Positions 1 through 12,722 of a DNA stretch of 64,000 nt are shown here, in pieces. Every line of letters begins with the position of its first letter. Position 1 is the first letter of the stretch. Made by a program: the position numbers and the translations under genes. The notes under the pieces were generated by a model that worked only from the letters and a program-made list of their open reading frames with translations, was not told the DNA's origin and did not search any database. The stretch is from Bostrychus sinensis. Lineage: Eukaryota > Chordata > Actinopteri > Gobiiformes > Eleotridae. The stretch lies in assembly GCA_020698575.1 (NCBI GenBank), contig CM036250.1:26177500-26241499 (forward strand), read 5' to 3'.

Positions 1-129
1 CCTGTATGATAAAGATAGAATAACATGATCCAAGCTAAAGCCAATAATGCTGGTATGGCAACAGTGGGCTTCCGTACGTCACAGAATTTCGTTTTTATAG
101 AATTGGCACCTGAGATTGTATCGGATGAC

Positions 130-416
130 CGCGTTAGGTCGCTTTCATTCACTCCTTTCTGTCCTATCCGCGCCGCGCGCTCCCGACTCGTGGCGCGCCC
201 TCGGAGTGGCTCAGACTCCGCGGCTCCAGCAGGACGAGTCCTGCGCGGCTGACCCCAACAACTGCAGCTCACACAGGGGGGACACACAGGGAGAGAGACA
301 GAGAGGGGGCACCTGCTGACCGCCCAGGTGCACGGACAGTGACGGACAACCGCACACAGAAGGGGACAGAGCTGCAGCGTCCTGGGACAAATATTTCTAC
401 ACGGCGAAGACACGAG
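130..416 (+). other. Probable non-coding first exon in a CpG-rich stretch
   Basis: The stretch is much richer in CpG and GC than the AT-rich DNA that follows, and it ends in a strong splice donor (GAG|GTAAGTC, GT at 417-418). No long open frame with a convincing start runs into the donor, so I read it as 5' untranslated sequence. The nearest + strand coding exon with an acceptor is at 28,569 (the PLEKHG4-like gene), so this may be that gene's first exon with an intron of about 28 kb; this link is inference. The left edge is arbitrary because no transcription start can be fixed from sequence. It could equally belong to an unrelated transcript. Confidence 0.4.
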
Positions 417-1218
417 GTAAGTCACGGCACGGCTGGAAGCATGAATGAATGGTTTATGAATGAAACATAATGGCGATAAATTGGTAAAATGTGTAGGTTT
501 TTCCTTCTTTTTTTTTTTTTTAGAGGTGTTGTACAATGCAGTGCTTTGTGCTAAAGTGAGGCTGACATGTTATTGACTTGTCGCAGGACGGTGTCAATGC
601 GCCGCAGCACTCTTTGACCTTAGGAGACGAATACAAATTAAGACTTTAGCTTTTGCAAAAATACTTTAACTCATAGTAGCCTTATTCATTCAGAATTGAT
701 AAAATAATATCGTTCATATTTTATCATGTTATTGTAGCTACGTTTTTATTTGGATTTGTTTGAACAGTGCAAGCTCCTATTTCAACATTAAATAACAAGT
801 TATAATTACAAGGAACTTAAGTCACGTTAGGTGTTAGGGTAGGTGGGTAGATTTCACAATAAAAGCATCGTAATATAATGAATTTGCTTATGTGCTCTGT
901 ACATGTGTATCTGCCACTGTTACATGTCGTGACAACTATTTTGAAGGAGGTGCCCGTGGAAGTGTATTAGTGTCCAAGGCTGTCATCATTAGACATCTAA
1001 GAGGTCACGTGGCATGTCCCCAATGTACTAAGGTGTTTAAAGTGTGGCCCTGTCTCGAGTATGGATGTATAGAATAGACTTTTAGTGATACTGGAGAATA
1101 CAACATAGACTACTATTAGTACTACTACTTGTGTGGTGTCTGAAATGGTCTGAGAAGGAATTTCGCACACTACCAGTTTGGGGAAGCAGACAGGAGCGAC
1201 ACTATAGCGACTGAACCA

Positions 1219-1222
1219 TGCA

Positions 1223-1253
<31 letters not shown>
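1219..1253. repeat. (AT)n followed by poly-T
   Basis: A run of alternating AT of about 20 bases passes directly into about 14 T. It is a simple-sequence tract and likely polymorphic. Confidence 0.9.
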
Positions 1254-1274
1254 CAAAGCATTCAGTGTGTTGGC

Positions 1275-1860
1275 AGTGTTCTATATTCTGCAAAATCTAC
1301 TTTTTTGATCTTTCTACCATGTTATATCCAGGACTCCCCTGTAAATGAGATTCTGAATCTCAGTGGGACTTTCCTGGTTAAATAAAGGTCAAATAAAAAA
1401 TAAATTACAATGTTATTCCCTCAAACATATGGAGTTGTATTTTATTTCATTCATGCCTTTTTAAGTAAACTTCTATTCACTGGCAAGGCGGTTTTGTGGC
1501 CTCAAACCGCTATGGTTCCACGAACCTCAGCCTCTCTCATGAACTTGCCCACTCCAGGAAACACTGACCAATCAACAAGCCCTCTACATCCAGTCTGCTC
1601 TCATTCATTTATCCAAAAAATGGTGTACAGCTCTGTTTGCACTCATTCTGCACAGCTATTTTTCATTTTATAGTAAAATGGCATCATACAAGAAGGAAGT
1701 GAAGTTCTCTTTTTTCTTTTGATTATGTACAAAATACCACAATAGTATGCACTTTTCTGCCCTCTGCTGGTCTCTTTACTGTTTATTTATGACACCAGCA
1801 GAGCACTTCTCTTTTAGTCACATAATGTTTTTAAAGGTTTTAAAACATGCTGCTGTTCTA
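1275..1860 (+). repeat. Degraded TTAA-MITE relative with an inserted LINE-type tail
   Basis: The segment shares its order of words with the better-preserved element at 23,524-23,963: 'attctgcaaaat', then 'cttttttgat', a 'gcatcatac' block and 'ctgccctctgctggtct'. It is interrupted at about 1,318-1,410 by a short retroposon 3' end ('cctggttaaataaag' followed by an A-rich tail), flanked by similar words ('ccatgttat' and 'acaatgttat') that look like an eroded target duplication. Family placement is by resemblance within the window only. Confidence 0.55.
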
Positions 1861-3779
1861 GAGGTGATTAATCTTCACTATCTTTTATAACAATACACAA
1901 TAATATTCACCCAATGCTGAATATACAGGACAAAATACCGTGGTCTGGACTGATCCTGATTTGCTTTTCCGTATATAGCTATTTGGATTCAGTGAAGTAC
2001 TCTTAAGTCTTGTTAAAGTCTAAAATCTGCAGCTTGTGGGATTTATTTTGTGCAGCAAAATCCCGCAGTCTTATCTGCAATATATCTGCATTAACCGCAG
2101 TGTGGACAGGGTGCAGAGCTCGCCCTATTGATCCTTATCCCCCTTCATTATACAATAGTTTGGACTAGTGCATCCATACTGAACAATTTTAGGGAACAGT
2201 ACTGTATACAGAAGGAACCTCACCAGTTATTATGTATTATTTAACCTTTACATAAAGTAGGGCTTTTTGGCTTTGATTTAGGCCAAGTAGCATTGTTTTT
2301 TGGCATCTACTAAGGGACAGAGAGCATTTGTTTCTTCAATATGTATGTGGTGACTGTGTGTTCAGCAGGTTACTTGTAATGTTAGAGATGCAAAACATCA
2401 ACTATTTTGCTCAAAACATTTTTAAAACAAACTCTATATGACTTGAAATGTTATAAAGCTGATCCTAGCATTGTTTACCTGTTTAAAAGTTGTGTAGCAA
2501 AATCATGAATACCTCATCCGCAAGGTACTTATTCTTCATTCATGTTGTACTCAGAAACTAACTTATTGTTTGTACTTTATGTCACAGTTTTATGCATTAC
2601 CAACAGGAAGAAATAGTTTTAAATACAGTAGTTTTATTCCTAGTATGTACAACATCTTGCACAACATCTTGCCACAATACAGTTCACAGTATGTCATTAA
2701 GATGTGACGCACCTAAGAGGCCTGTTAAACTGGACTCATTTTTTACCATTAACAATCTGTTCAGAAAAGTTCATTTCCTAAAGACATATTTGTTATTTAT
2801 AAGCATTGTAATCCTTGTTCAGTGCTATATAGTATAATCATTTTAAGTAGTAATAACTGAGCCAATAACTTTAATATTATTTCTTCTTCAAGTAGTAACA
2901 ATTCCACTCAGGCACGACCATAATACAGGGATCAATGACAAATAAATTATTCAACATGTGATCACAGCAGAAAATGTATACTAAGAAAAAATGTGTTTAC
3001 CATGCCTTTATGAGAACATGATTACTGCATAAGTTTTTCTTAATTTAGCCTTTACTATGCTCTTTATATTTAAAATGCACTTTGCTTTAATTGAGTCATC
3101 CATACAATCCGTTGACAGTATTAGTCATATTACATTCTCCTTATGCCTCAACATGGACAGTCTGCAGTAAATCTGTGTGTTTTCTTTATTCAAATATCAC
3201 TGGTCTGAACTTGGACCTCAACCCCCAGTGGGACATGCGTTTAATCCTTGTCCAGATCTCGGGGTCATGGTGGGCTCCAGTATTCATCTGGCTGGGTCCA
3301 GTTTCTTAAACCAAGATGGATGATGTGATGACACTTGGACACACACTCACACACGCAACACACCGCTCCTCAGAGTCAGGACAGCCAATCAGAATAAGCC
3401 CAAATGAAGCTCCGACTCCTCTTCAAAGCTCTGATCACCTATCAAGACTACCAACGATTGGGTTTGTCCTATTAAAAGATACTATAAGCGTCCAAACAGT
3501 AGAGAGATAAGGCTGTTATTTATCCTAAGATGACCAGTAATTTAGTCTTTATATCAAAAAATAATGGCAAAGGATTTTGGTAGGATTTTCTTTATTATAA
3601 AATATTGACTGGTGTGTATGAAATAGCAATGAAGAATGAGTGAAAAAGAGATTTTGTGCCTCCAAATAAGTGCTACCATGGGCCTGAGGCGAGTTCCATG
3701 CTGGACAATAGCCAGTTAGCCACAGACCCTAAAGAAGAAGTATTATGCTTTTATTCATATGCTTAAACTAATCTAGAAC

Positions 3780-3960
3780 TGCATTGCATGTATTACTACC
3801 TTTAAAAACTTTATCTAAGACCAGAAGAGGGCAGCAGAGTGCAGAGTGTTGCCGTCTCTTGAACATAATCAAAGAAAAAGGCCACTTCACTTCCTTAAAC
3901 TTTTTAAAATGAATGCTCTACTCCCTTGTTTTATTAATGATTCCACTCACAAAGTCTTCC
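3780..3960 (-). repeat. Fragment of the same TTAA-MITE relative, reverse orientation
   Basis: The words 'accagaagagggcagcagag', 'ttgaacataatcaaagaaaaa' and 'cacttcacttcc' are the reverse complement of the corresponding part of the element at 23,524-23,963. Ends are not recognisable, so only an internal fragment is called. Confidence 0.5.
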
Positions 3961-5837
3961 CATGTGCTTCCGGTCAGTGGTCAGTAGTGAACAATGGTCT
4001 TAAGTGTATTTTTAGTTAGAGATTGATGTAAAACGGTGTTATTTCAGACCTTCTGGGCAGCTGTCCCCGTCTGTCTGAGGGACGTCTTCACCGATGGGAC
4101 CGGCCTGGTTATAAATAAGAGGTTTCTCTGAGTGTGTTTGAGCAGCTGCTGTGGTTGTTTGTGTCCTGGTGCAGGTGAACCTCTCTGGGCTTCAGGCCTA
4201 ATGGCAGCAGTAGTTTAGTTTAGGACTTTACCTCTGAGTGAGTGAGTTTGTCTTGGCTTAGCTTCACCTGTCTGTGAGTTTACACCTGCTGGGCCTAGAC
4301 TAGCAGCATGGCTATTTTTCTATTATAAATTTAGGCTAAAGAAAAAAGTCCAGTTTTAAAATAGGCTAAGTTAGGACTGGGCATTATGCTATAAATTTTC
4401 CATAATCCCATATACTGTATACAGTGATACCAGTGAATAAAGGAGTTATATAAACGTCCACTTTACATAGACCAATTTTGTTTGTTTAGCTCCAGTACAA
4501 CTCTTGAGAACTACCTTTTTGAATCTTTGAGAGTATATTTTATTGTTATTTTGACTATATTTTTAGATTGTATTTTGATTTGTTTGCTAAGAAAACATGA
4601 AAAACTATATGCAGTGCATTCATAAGCCTTCAAATCTAAATAAATGAGTTATTGAACACATCGTCATACCATTATCATTTCTAAAAATCCTCTGACATAA
4701 GTTTTCAGTCATATCACCCAGTCCTAGGTTTGGTAAACGCAAACATTTTCTTTGACAGAACTAACATTACATCAATAGTAGGTCTGTATCTTCTTTCCTT
4801 CTGAATTTTCCCTTCTTGTCACCATAGCAAACCTTAAATTTGACTTTGCATACACTTTTTTTATGCAATCCTTTTTTGTTTAGCCAAGCTTGGGGCTGGC
4901 AGAAAATATACTGTCTTGCAAACTGCAACATGTAGTTCATTTTATAATATCAGAATTAGTTTTGGTTGTCCTATTGAGTTGGAAAGCAGAGAGTTTTTTT
5001 AGGCTATTTATAATGGCTGTTATAATAAATGACAGCCTTTAGGTGATGGAGCCATGGGAAAGTGTCCATGGGGCAGACCACCATCAGAGACTAGACTCAG
5101 ACCAGACCTAAATATGATCCACTTGATTATGAGTTGTAGCCCAGAGGTTTTCATGTGTTTTTACTGGATTTGATGAGTAATAAACATCCACTTTTCACTG
5201 CCGTTCATAGCTTTTTTAATACTTTTATTGTGCACTACATTTTGGGTGAGTTCCGGGATGGGTAGTAAGTAGTTTTAGGGTTAATTTGAACTTCTTTAGT
5301 TTTGACAATGTCTGAACGAAAAAAAAAAAAAAACGTGCACAAGAGAGCAGAGAAGACAACAATGAAAGATGCTCCTCTCAGACACACTCTCTTTCCATTA
5401 GCAGCCATTTGATGCAGTTTAAGCCACAAAACGCACAGTTTTCTCCGCGTAACAAGACACAGGCAGACTCTGAACTTTCTTAATGCTTTTAACGTAAATA
5501 TTAGCGAGTTACCTCCAGTTCTATTTGTGTTGGCGTTTGCAAATACATGCATTGCTGCGCCTCGGTTCTGTCCAGAGCGCTCCAGGAGCAAGCGTGGGGA
5601 CAAAGCGGGGACATAAAGCAGCAGCTCCAGGGCAGGTTTGTGTTAGTTATAACCCGGGCTTAACTTACAAACACTGCTAGAATAAATACTGCTACTGCTG
5701 TTTAATCAAACCGGAGTTGCAGGACAGTAAATGTGAGAGCCTCTCGTGTTTGGCCCTTCTGATCGGCCCATTTTACCGATCACCGATCACTCTACTTTTA
5801 GCCATGGCCAATCGATCGGAGCACCCTTACTAACTGG

Positions 5838-5935
5838 TCATTGTTCAGGGTGTACCTCTCCTAAAGCCCATAGTTGCCAGGATAGGCTCCAGCCACCTCC
5901 AACTACTAAAGGAAGAAGTTAAAAACTCTACATTA
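5838..5935 (-). repeat. L2-like retroposon 3' fragment
   Basis: The words 'ggtcattgttcagggtgtacc' to 'gataggctccagccac' are the reverse complement of sequence at about 52,475-52,535. 'Ggctggagcctatcccagc' is a phrase I recall from teleost L2-type LINE tails. Only a fragment is present. Confidence 0.5.
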
Positions 5936-7377
5936 CCACTGATTCATATTTATATTTGCCTGTAAAGGGCTTTGTTGATCTGTTTTAGCTTCACATAATG
6001 CTTGTGTACTACACCTTGTGAAAATGACATACATTGCACTCATCCAAAAATAGTTTGGCAGTTGTTTTATAATGTTGAGAAATGGCTGTATGAGCTCTTA
6101 ACTTAGTTCTGTAATGACTTTAGATACTGCACCACACTGCAGTAATAATTGCAGCAGTAGTTTTTGCTTGTTCTCAGCATTTTCACTCAGGGGCTTTCTG
6201 TGACTTTTCAAGGCTAGGGTTACATTATTCATATCAGAGGTTCACAGATCTGCCCCAGGACCAGCTACTGTATGAGTCAGGGTTCAGAGTACACACAGCA
6301 GCCAGCCTCTCAGTCCTCTTCACTTAAGGAGCAGAGAGGCAGCACATAGGATTTAGTAGGGAGTAAGGAGTAGATTTCACAAGAATTCAAATTGCTTATT
6401 TAACAAAGAATTTGATTTTTTTTTTTTTCCTTCGGTGCTGCCACTGTGGACTAGTTGCACTGTGATTTAGCAGGTTGTTATGTCGGATGCCCTTCCTGTT
6501 GCAACCAGCAGCAAGGTGGGTGAAGTGTCACTGACCATGGGCCCTATTTTGAGTGTGGCGAAGCGTGGCACTGATGCAGACAGAGATATAATTGCTCTCT
6601 TGTGCACTGCGTCTCCACTTGCTCCACCCCCTGCACTAAGACAGCGTAAATATGGTCCAATATGTTTTTCTTCACCCACTCACTCCTGAACCCATGCTGC
6701 ACAGTGACATAGTAATCCATAGCATGGTTATTCCTGTTAGGGGTTGCAGGTCAATGGAGCCATGGGACATGCAGATTCCACCTAGTGAGAGTATGTGAAC
6801 TAACATGCTCCCTTTAATCTTTATGTCACAACTTGTTTCTGGATTGGAACATCTAAGAACATGGCCTGGGCAGTATCTCTCTTTAACTGTCCCAGGACAT
6901 GTCATGTTTTAGCCTGAACTACTGTGGGTGTCCCATTTCATTCGGACCCCCATCAGCTCTGTGAGAACAATGTACTTAAAAATCCAAGTGCGCCTCTGCT
7001 CTGTCACTAGTGTCTCCAACATGTCCTGGTGATTTATGACCTCAGCGGGGTCACACAGTCTATGGGATGGCCAAAATAGACACCCCCACACCCTCCCTCC
7101 CCTTTGGTTCAATTAGTCTCTCTCCAGCCACAGCTAATGGCTCTATAACAAGTGTTGTATCCACTGAAGATCTCCTGGGGTGGACTCTTTTCCTGTGGGG
7201 AGTCTGTCCTGGGTTTAGCACTGAGGGGTGTAATATTAGCACCATTGGACATATGTTGGTCACGAGTGATCGGGACATTCCTGTTAGTCGTCTGCACCTT
7301 TTACAAACTGGGTCAATGCTAGTCCAGAGTTTATAGTCAGTTTGTTTACATGCAGGGGGACAATTAGAAATTATTGG

Positions 7378-7480
7378 TGCCACCATTGGTGAAGTGGTGA
7401 GTACTCGTCTGTCATGCAGGAGACTGGGGTTTAATTCCCAGAAAGGCAAAACTCAGATTAATGGAGGGGATCATGTGAGG
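7378..7480 (+). repeat. tRNA-headed SINE fragment
   Basis: An A-box-like 'tggtgaagtggtgagtactc' is followed about 35 bases later by a B-box-like 'ggggtttaattccc', the layout of a tRNA-derived pol III promoter. There is no intact cloverleaf or CCA-compatible acceptor stem, so this is a SINE head rather than a tRNA gene. Confidence 0.5.
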
Positions 7481-9743
7481 ACAGGTTTCTGTATTAAAAA
7501 ATGGTTTTAAACTGCATCTGCATGTAAACCTTCTACTCTGATTGAGAAGGTAGTAATTCTTATTTGTCTTCACTAAGATACCTGGATAATGTTTCATTAT
7601 CTGATAATAGCTGCATGTATACAGCTTACTTTGATTAGGGTATCATATTTGCTTTCATTTTGTTAAGTATTACCATTATTTACAAATCTATTATTATCAA
7701 TAATTATAGTATCCAAGATTATATTCTAAGCATTTGTACTACAAACACGTTTAATGTAAGCTTTTATTCATTCTCTTGTTAACTCAGAGAAGGAGAAGTT
7801 AGTTAATCATGTTTATGAGCATAGTTTTCCTGTAAATGTAGTGACGACCACTGTTTTGTTTTGAGACAGATGGTGCCCCACAGCTGAGACCCACTCACAC
7901 ACCTGTGGGCCCAAATAACCAGCTTCTAACTGAGTCTCGAGCCTTGTAAAGTTCATAAGTAAATAAACAACGAGCCAACATGTGACCTTGAAAACCTAGA
8001 AAACCAAGAAAAATGCAAAAACATGTCAAACATCAGTAAAGTAACACCTCAGTAACTGGGGGCATTTTAATTGTGGTAATAACTTACAATAAATTAAAAC
8101 TAAAATTTAGTATTTCATGAAATTAGAATATTATATTTACCTGAACATTTTTTGTTGGAGACTAATCAGCCTATTTTGCATGATAAAACAGGCAGAATTG
8201 CCATGCCACAAAAAATAGCTGTGCCAAATTTGATGCTTGATTTGCATGATTTTCCTACTATAATAAGCAGTTTACTGTGTAAGGCAGCTGTGGCACAAAA
8301 AACTTTGTGAACGAGTGGATAGTGACTGATTTTTAAGCACCATCTAGTGGACTTTTAAGGTATTGTCATTTTCAAATTGGTCAAAAACAACAGCCACATC
8401 AGTAAATATCTTGTCTAAGCAGGTTTGGCTGTAAAATGCAAAAGGTTATGTCTATATGGAGAAGTTTACACAACAGACAAACTTTCTTCCCGTTTGAATA
8501 TAATGAAACATATTTATGATGCAGTGTTATTATCAATAGACTATTTACTAACCATACGCCAGTGTGGTGGACCTAAAAAAATTAGAATAATGTAGTTTAA
8601 GTTAAAATACATATATCATATACAGTAGATTCAGTACATACTGTCACAGGCCAACAGTCAAAAAACCCATACTAACATTAAATAATAATCAGTAATAATC
8701 ACAATTCCACTCTCTGTGTACAAAACCTTCTGTAAAGCCTGTTTTACTTTTTCAGTCAAAGTACTGCAATAATTTCACTTTTCCATAAACTTGTAATTGT
8801 TTTGATATTGCACCTGTATATTTTTATTATTTTAAGTATAGAAACAGTATGTATAGTACTGTATTTACATATACTTTATAATATAGTGAAGTTGTAGTAT
8901 AAAGTATAGGCCTGCATTTTGTAATCAGGTTTATTGGTTGTTGCAAATCTTACTTGAGACTCAGCGTACTACTACAAAGAGCCTACGCATCACCAATGTT
9001 ACCTACTCCACTCTTTGAGAACCGCTGCTCTAAAGTATCCCTTATGTTCCAAGGAAAATCAAAATGGATGCCACTAACGACACAGAAAAAAAACATAAAG
9101 ACCTGTTTATTTCACCACTGACCAATGATTATACAGAACAAACAGACACACAGAGTCAAGAATTGTCTTTTTTTACTCATAGCATTCCTCATCCTCCGAT
9201 CCAGATGGTTCAGTGGAACAATGGTTTAAGCTTTTTAAAATGGGGAATCTTATAATCCTTTATCTCATAATCCTGTCCACTCATACACAGACAAAATGGT
9301 TACAAAAGCTTTTGTTTTACAGCTTCACTGAGAGGAGGAAACCCCACATTTTAAAATACAAAAAGCCAGTTGTTTGTGACAGATGTGGAGGGCATAAATC
9401 CACCAAAATTAGTTATGAAGAAGAAGAGTTTGAGTATGAAGAAGAGTTTTGGTCTATCATACTTAGGCTAAGCAATATCACAACTTGCCAATTAACATTT
9501 CTGCTGTTTATTGATGTTTAATCACTTTGCCATAGTAATAGATAAACTGGTGTATATCTTGAAAAACAAGGATTTATTGAATCATGCTACAAACTGAACT
9601 CTGATTGGTCAATTCTTTTGACATATAATCAGTCACTGTCGACATGGGGTGGATTAGACGTGTTTCTGACTCTATAGTATAAACTAAAAGTAATGTTAAG
9701 AAAAACTGAAACTTAAGCTGTTAAGGAGTAGCATTAAGATGGT

Positions 9744-11083
9744 TTATGGTTTAGTGGCTAAATGGGGGGAGATAATTTTAGCTGAGCCCCAATAAACTCC
9801 AAACCCAGGGCACAGAGGCTCAGAGAAGGAAGTCTGGACTTGATGGAGCAGGATTAGGTCTTCATCTTTAAGGGCGTAGAAGCAGAGGATGCCAGTGCTG
9901 TGGTCCACATACACTCCTATTCTGGAGGAGTCAGGGTCTGCCACTGGGGTCCTGATGCCTCTGTGTATAAATTCATAGGCATATTCCGAACATCGGAGAA
10001 CCCAGGACTTGTCATTGTGTCCAAACACACTTTGATCTCCCCTTCTGCTGATACTTTTGTAGGAGACAGCAATAAAGACTTCTCCGAACCACTCGACCTC
10101 CCAGTAACAACGGCCGGTTAGACTTTGTCCACACAAGGCCTGAAAACAGTCCATAAACCTATCTGGGTGATTTATAATGGTATAGTTATATCCGGTATAT
10201 TTTACTGTATACTGACCATCAATATTATTTTCACAGAGAGAACGATGCCTTGTGCTGAGGTCAATAGTGATGTTACATGAATATTTGAGCAGGTCCTCTC
10301 TGGTCTTTGGCCTGGTGACTCCTGTAACAGGACTCTTCAGTGTGATATTGCTCCACTGCCCAGTTGTAGCACCCTGTATTTGGGCAGCAGCCTGGGACAC
10401 TGCCGTGCTCAGCTCACTGGAGAAGTGTGTGGCGGGGTTAGGGTTGGTTTGAAAGGGTCTGAGCTGCACTGGTGACAGTGAGGAGAAGCTTTTCAGGAGG
10501 TGGATGTGGTTATGCGTTTGAGAGAGCGTCTCCAGATCTTGATCTTTCCGCTTTAGCTCTTGGATTTGTTGTTGTAGTTCTTCTTGCAGCACTTTGATGT
10601 GGTCCACCTCCGTTTTGCGGCGATTTCGGATGTGTTCCTTCATATCAGATATTATTTTCTCACATTGGCTTAAGGCTTGGTCAGCTGAGCTGTTAATCAC
10701 ACCCAGTGTGTCTACAAGTAGCCCAGCATTGGTCTCTGCCTCCTGGATTTGCTGCTGGATTCTCCCCCTCCTCAGTGAGACCTCCTTCAGTTTCTCGGTC
10801 AGTTCAGCCGCAGCCGTCACCACAGTGTGCTCCCGATGTTGGTCCAGAGAGCAGAGGTAACAGATGCTCTGCTGGTCTGTACGGCAGTAAACCTTCATGA
10901 CTTCATTGTGCTGGGGGCAGATACTGTCCTCCAGATTCTCCGTGGGATGGACCAGTTTGTGTCTCTTCAGAGCAGACACTTCATAATGAGGCTGGACATG
11001 ATCCTGGCAGAGGGACACCAGACACTGCAGGCAGGACTTCACTGCCTTTAGCTTTGAGGTGGTGCAGAAATCACAACAAATGT
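9744..11083 (-). CDS. TRIM E3 ligase, B-box/coiled-coil/PRY-SPRY exon (finTRIM/TRIM16-like)
   Basis: This is the large 3' exon of a - strand TRIM gene, open for about 446 codons. Order of domains: a partial B-box 1 (CDFC... CLQC... C), a complete B-box 2 (CPQH ... C ... C..C ... H..H zinc ligands), a coiled coil of about 120 residues rich in E, Q and L, then a PRY-SPRY domain opening near 'SCNITIDLSTRHRSL' and containing 'GRCYWEVEW' and 'RIGVYVDHSTGILCFY'. The acceptor (minus-strand TTTTCAG) is at 11,084-11,085 and the stop at the low-coordinate end; a possible AATAAA on the - strand lies near 9,564-9,569. FinTRIM/TRIM16-like proteins are RING ubiquitin ligases, many linked to antiviral responses in fish; the SPRY is the target-recognition face. 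The gene lies antisense within the probable first intron of the PLEKHG4-like gene. The exon needs one base from its upstream exon to enter frame, which the RING exon does not supply (see findings). Confidence 0.85.
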
Positions 11084-11442
11084 CTGAAAATACACAGAGG
11101 ATAAGGTTAGACTTTGTGCCTGGTGCTCTTCAGTCACCCTTCAGCTTCATGCTAATGCTATAATGTAATAGGAATCACCAGCAAGATCTTAAGACATGAT
11201 CAAGGTTTTATATCACATCATAATTAAAGGTAGTGTTGGATTAGCTCAGCTTACGGAACAAAATAAAGAACTGTTTAATGAAATCCAATAAGCAACAATG
11301 GCGCGTGATGTTAGATAGGCGGATGCAGCAGTCCTGTCAGAACTGTGGTATAAATAACGCAATTTAATCTTTGGGAAGACTGATGGGCTTTATTGTTACA
11401 GAGCCAGGAAAAAAAAATATGTTGTTTTTTTTTTTAACTTAC

Positions 11443-11661
11443 CCTGAGGATTGCCTGAAGTCTTGTTGAGTTCACAGTGTTTTTAACCAGGACTGGCCTG
11501 GGACTGAAGGCTTGGCGACACTGGGGGCAGATAGGGTCCTCTCCTTCTCTGCCCTGGTCCCAGTAATCCTGGATACAGCGCAGGCAGAAGCTGTGTCCAC
11601 ACGGGACAGTCGCAGGGGCCTGCATCAGCTCCAGGCAGATCGAACAGCTCAGTTTGTCCAT
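11443..11661 (-). CDS. TRIM E3 ligase, RING-finger exon
   Basis: The exon encodes a complete C3HC4 RING: C-SI-C, then C-G-H, C..C, and finally CPQC, beginning 'MDKLSCSICLEL'. The RING recruits the ubiquitin-loaded E2. I chose the ATG at 11,661 because it sits just before the RING, as in most TRIMs; the frame is open to another ATG at 11,733, but the intervening residues look like untranslated sequence or intron, with acceptor-like pyrimidine/AG stretches. The donor is AGG|GTAAGTT (minus strand, GT at 11,442-11,441), leaving phase 0. The next recognised exon is 9,744-11,083, about 360 bp downstream on the - strand. Confidence 0.85.
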
Positions 11662-12702
11662 ATCTCTAACCCTAGCAGCGGGACTGGAGGGGCAGATCAG
11701 CACGTCTAACAAACATGAAATAAGAGAAAACAACTCGGGTAATCATCTAGAATACTAGGTACAACTTGGATTTTAAATAAACATACTGTGTATTTATTTG
11801 CTTCTTCATTACATCTATGTATAAAACACGCTCCTCGTATTTTGCTTAATTACACATTTGGACACACTCTGTTCACTTTGATGGAACAGGATCTGTGACT
11901 GCGCCATTATGTGTTTCAGAATATACTTAAAAGCATTACTATATAAGGTGATAGTTTATGAAAACGTCTCAGTGCAATTGGTGAAGTGATAAAAAATAAT
12001 ATGGAAGGGTAATAGGACAATGAACAATGAATCATGACATAATCCTGTTCTTACAATAACTTAATGCAATGTTTAGTGGTCGGTCACATATTCTGACACT
12101 GTGAAGTTCACAAACGGTGATGATTCAATTTCTTATTCCGCCTGATTAGAGGTCACCACCTGTCCCACTTCTAGTTGTCCTGCACAGCCATTAAGTTCTC
12201 TGTCCCCTGTCCCACTTATTAAGATAATGCATAATTTTTTCACCACTCAGTAGATCTGATGAAAAGTGTGAGTGACGTTAAGAACAACAAGGTAAGATAA
12301 GAAGCTTACTCCTTGTGTAAAATGTAGAATAAATATTTGTGGGCATCCTATCCTACCCTGCTGGGTTGGAATATGGTTGGTGTATTGCTGCCCCTGTGTT
12401 TCAGGAAAGGGTTCATTTCTGTTTCAGTAAAGCTATAACTTTGCAAATCTGTGTGTTTTGGAATGAAAATAGCACATCACATGTTTTCATGGCCCTAAAC
12501 TGAAGCAACTTCTACCTTTATCAATGTTAGATTTAGTAAGTTGGTAAGTTAGACATGTACACCTATTATCAAAGTTTATTTCTCGAGTCTGTCTACCTTG
12601 TCCCACCAAATCACACAATTTATCCCACTTTTAGTACTTTTTTGAACTGCTTACTATTGGTGCTTACCCTATGCTTGACTGTAGATTAAACATTAAAATG
12701 TG

Positions 12703-12722
12703 TGTAGGGGGCGCCCCCTACA
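12703..12722. repeat. Perfect 20-bp GC palindrome
   Basis: The 20 bases are an exact self-complement centred on GGCGCC, with GGGGGC on one side and GCCCCC on the other, in otherwise AT-rich DNA. Each half resembles the AGGGGGCGC core of a CTCF site. Confidence 0.9.

Larger units (their letters stand above)
417..9743. other. Long AT-rich non-coding stretch (probable intron)
   Basis: I see no convincing coding exon on either strand. Open frames here are under about 130 codons, have no recognisable domain and lack paired splice signals. What is visible is repeat debris: an (AT)n/T tract near 1.2 kb, TTAA-MITE relatives at about 1.3-1.9 and 3.8 kb, an L2-like tail at 5.8 kb, a tRNA-headed SINE at 7.4 kb and a hAT-like fragment around 8.95-9.04 kb. 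A short CpG-richer patch at about 5,560-5,640 has no supporting splice or TATA signal. Confidence 0.55.

Noticed and set aside
6467..7597. Cluster of overlapping open frames on both strands
   Set aside because: All short, on opposite strands of each other, with no domain; partly L2/SINE debris.
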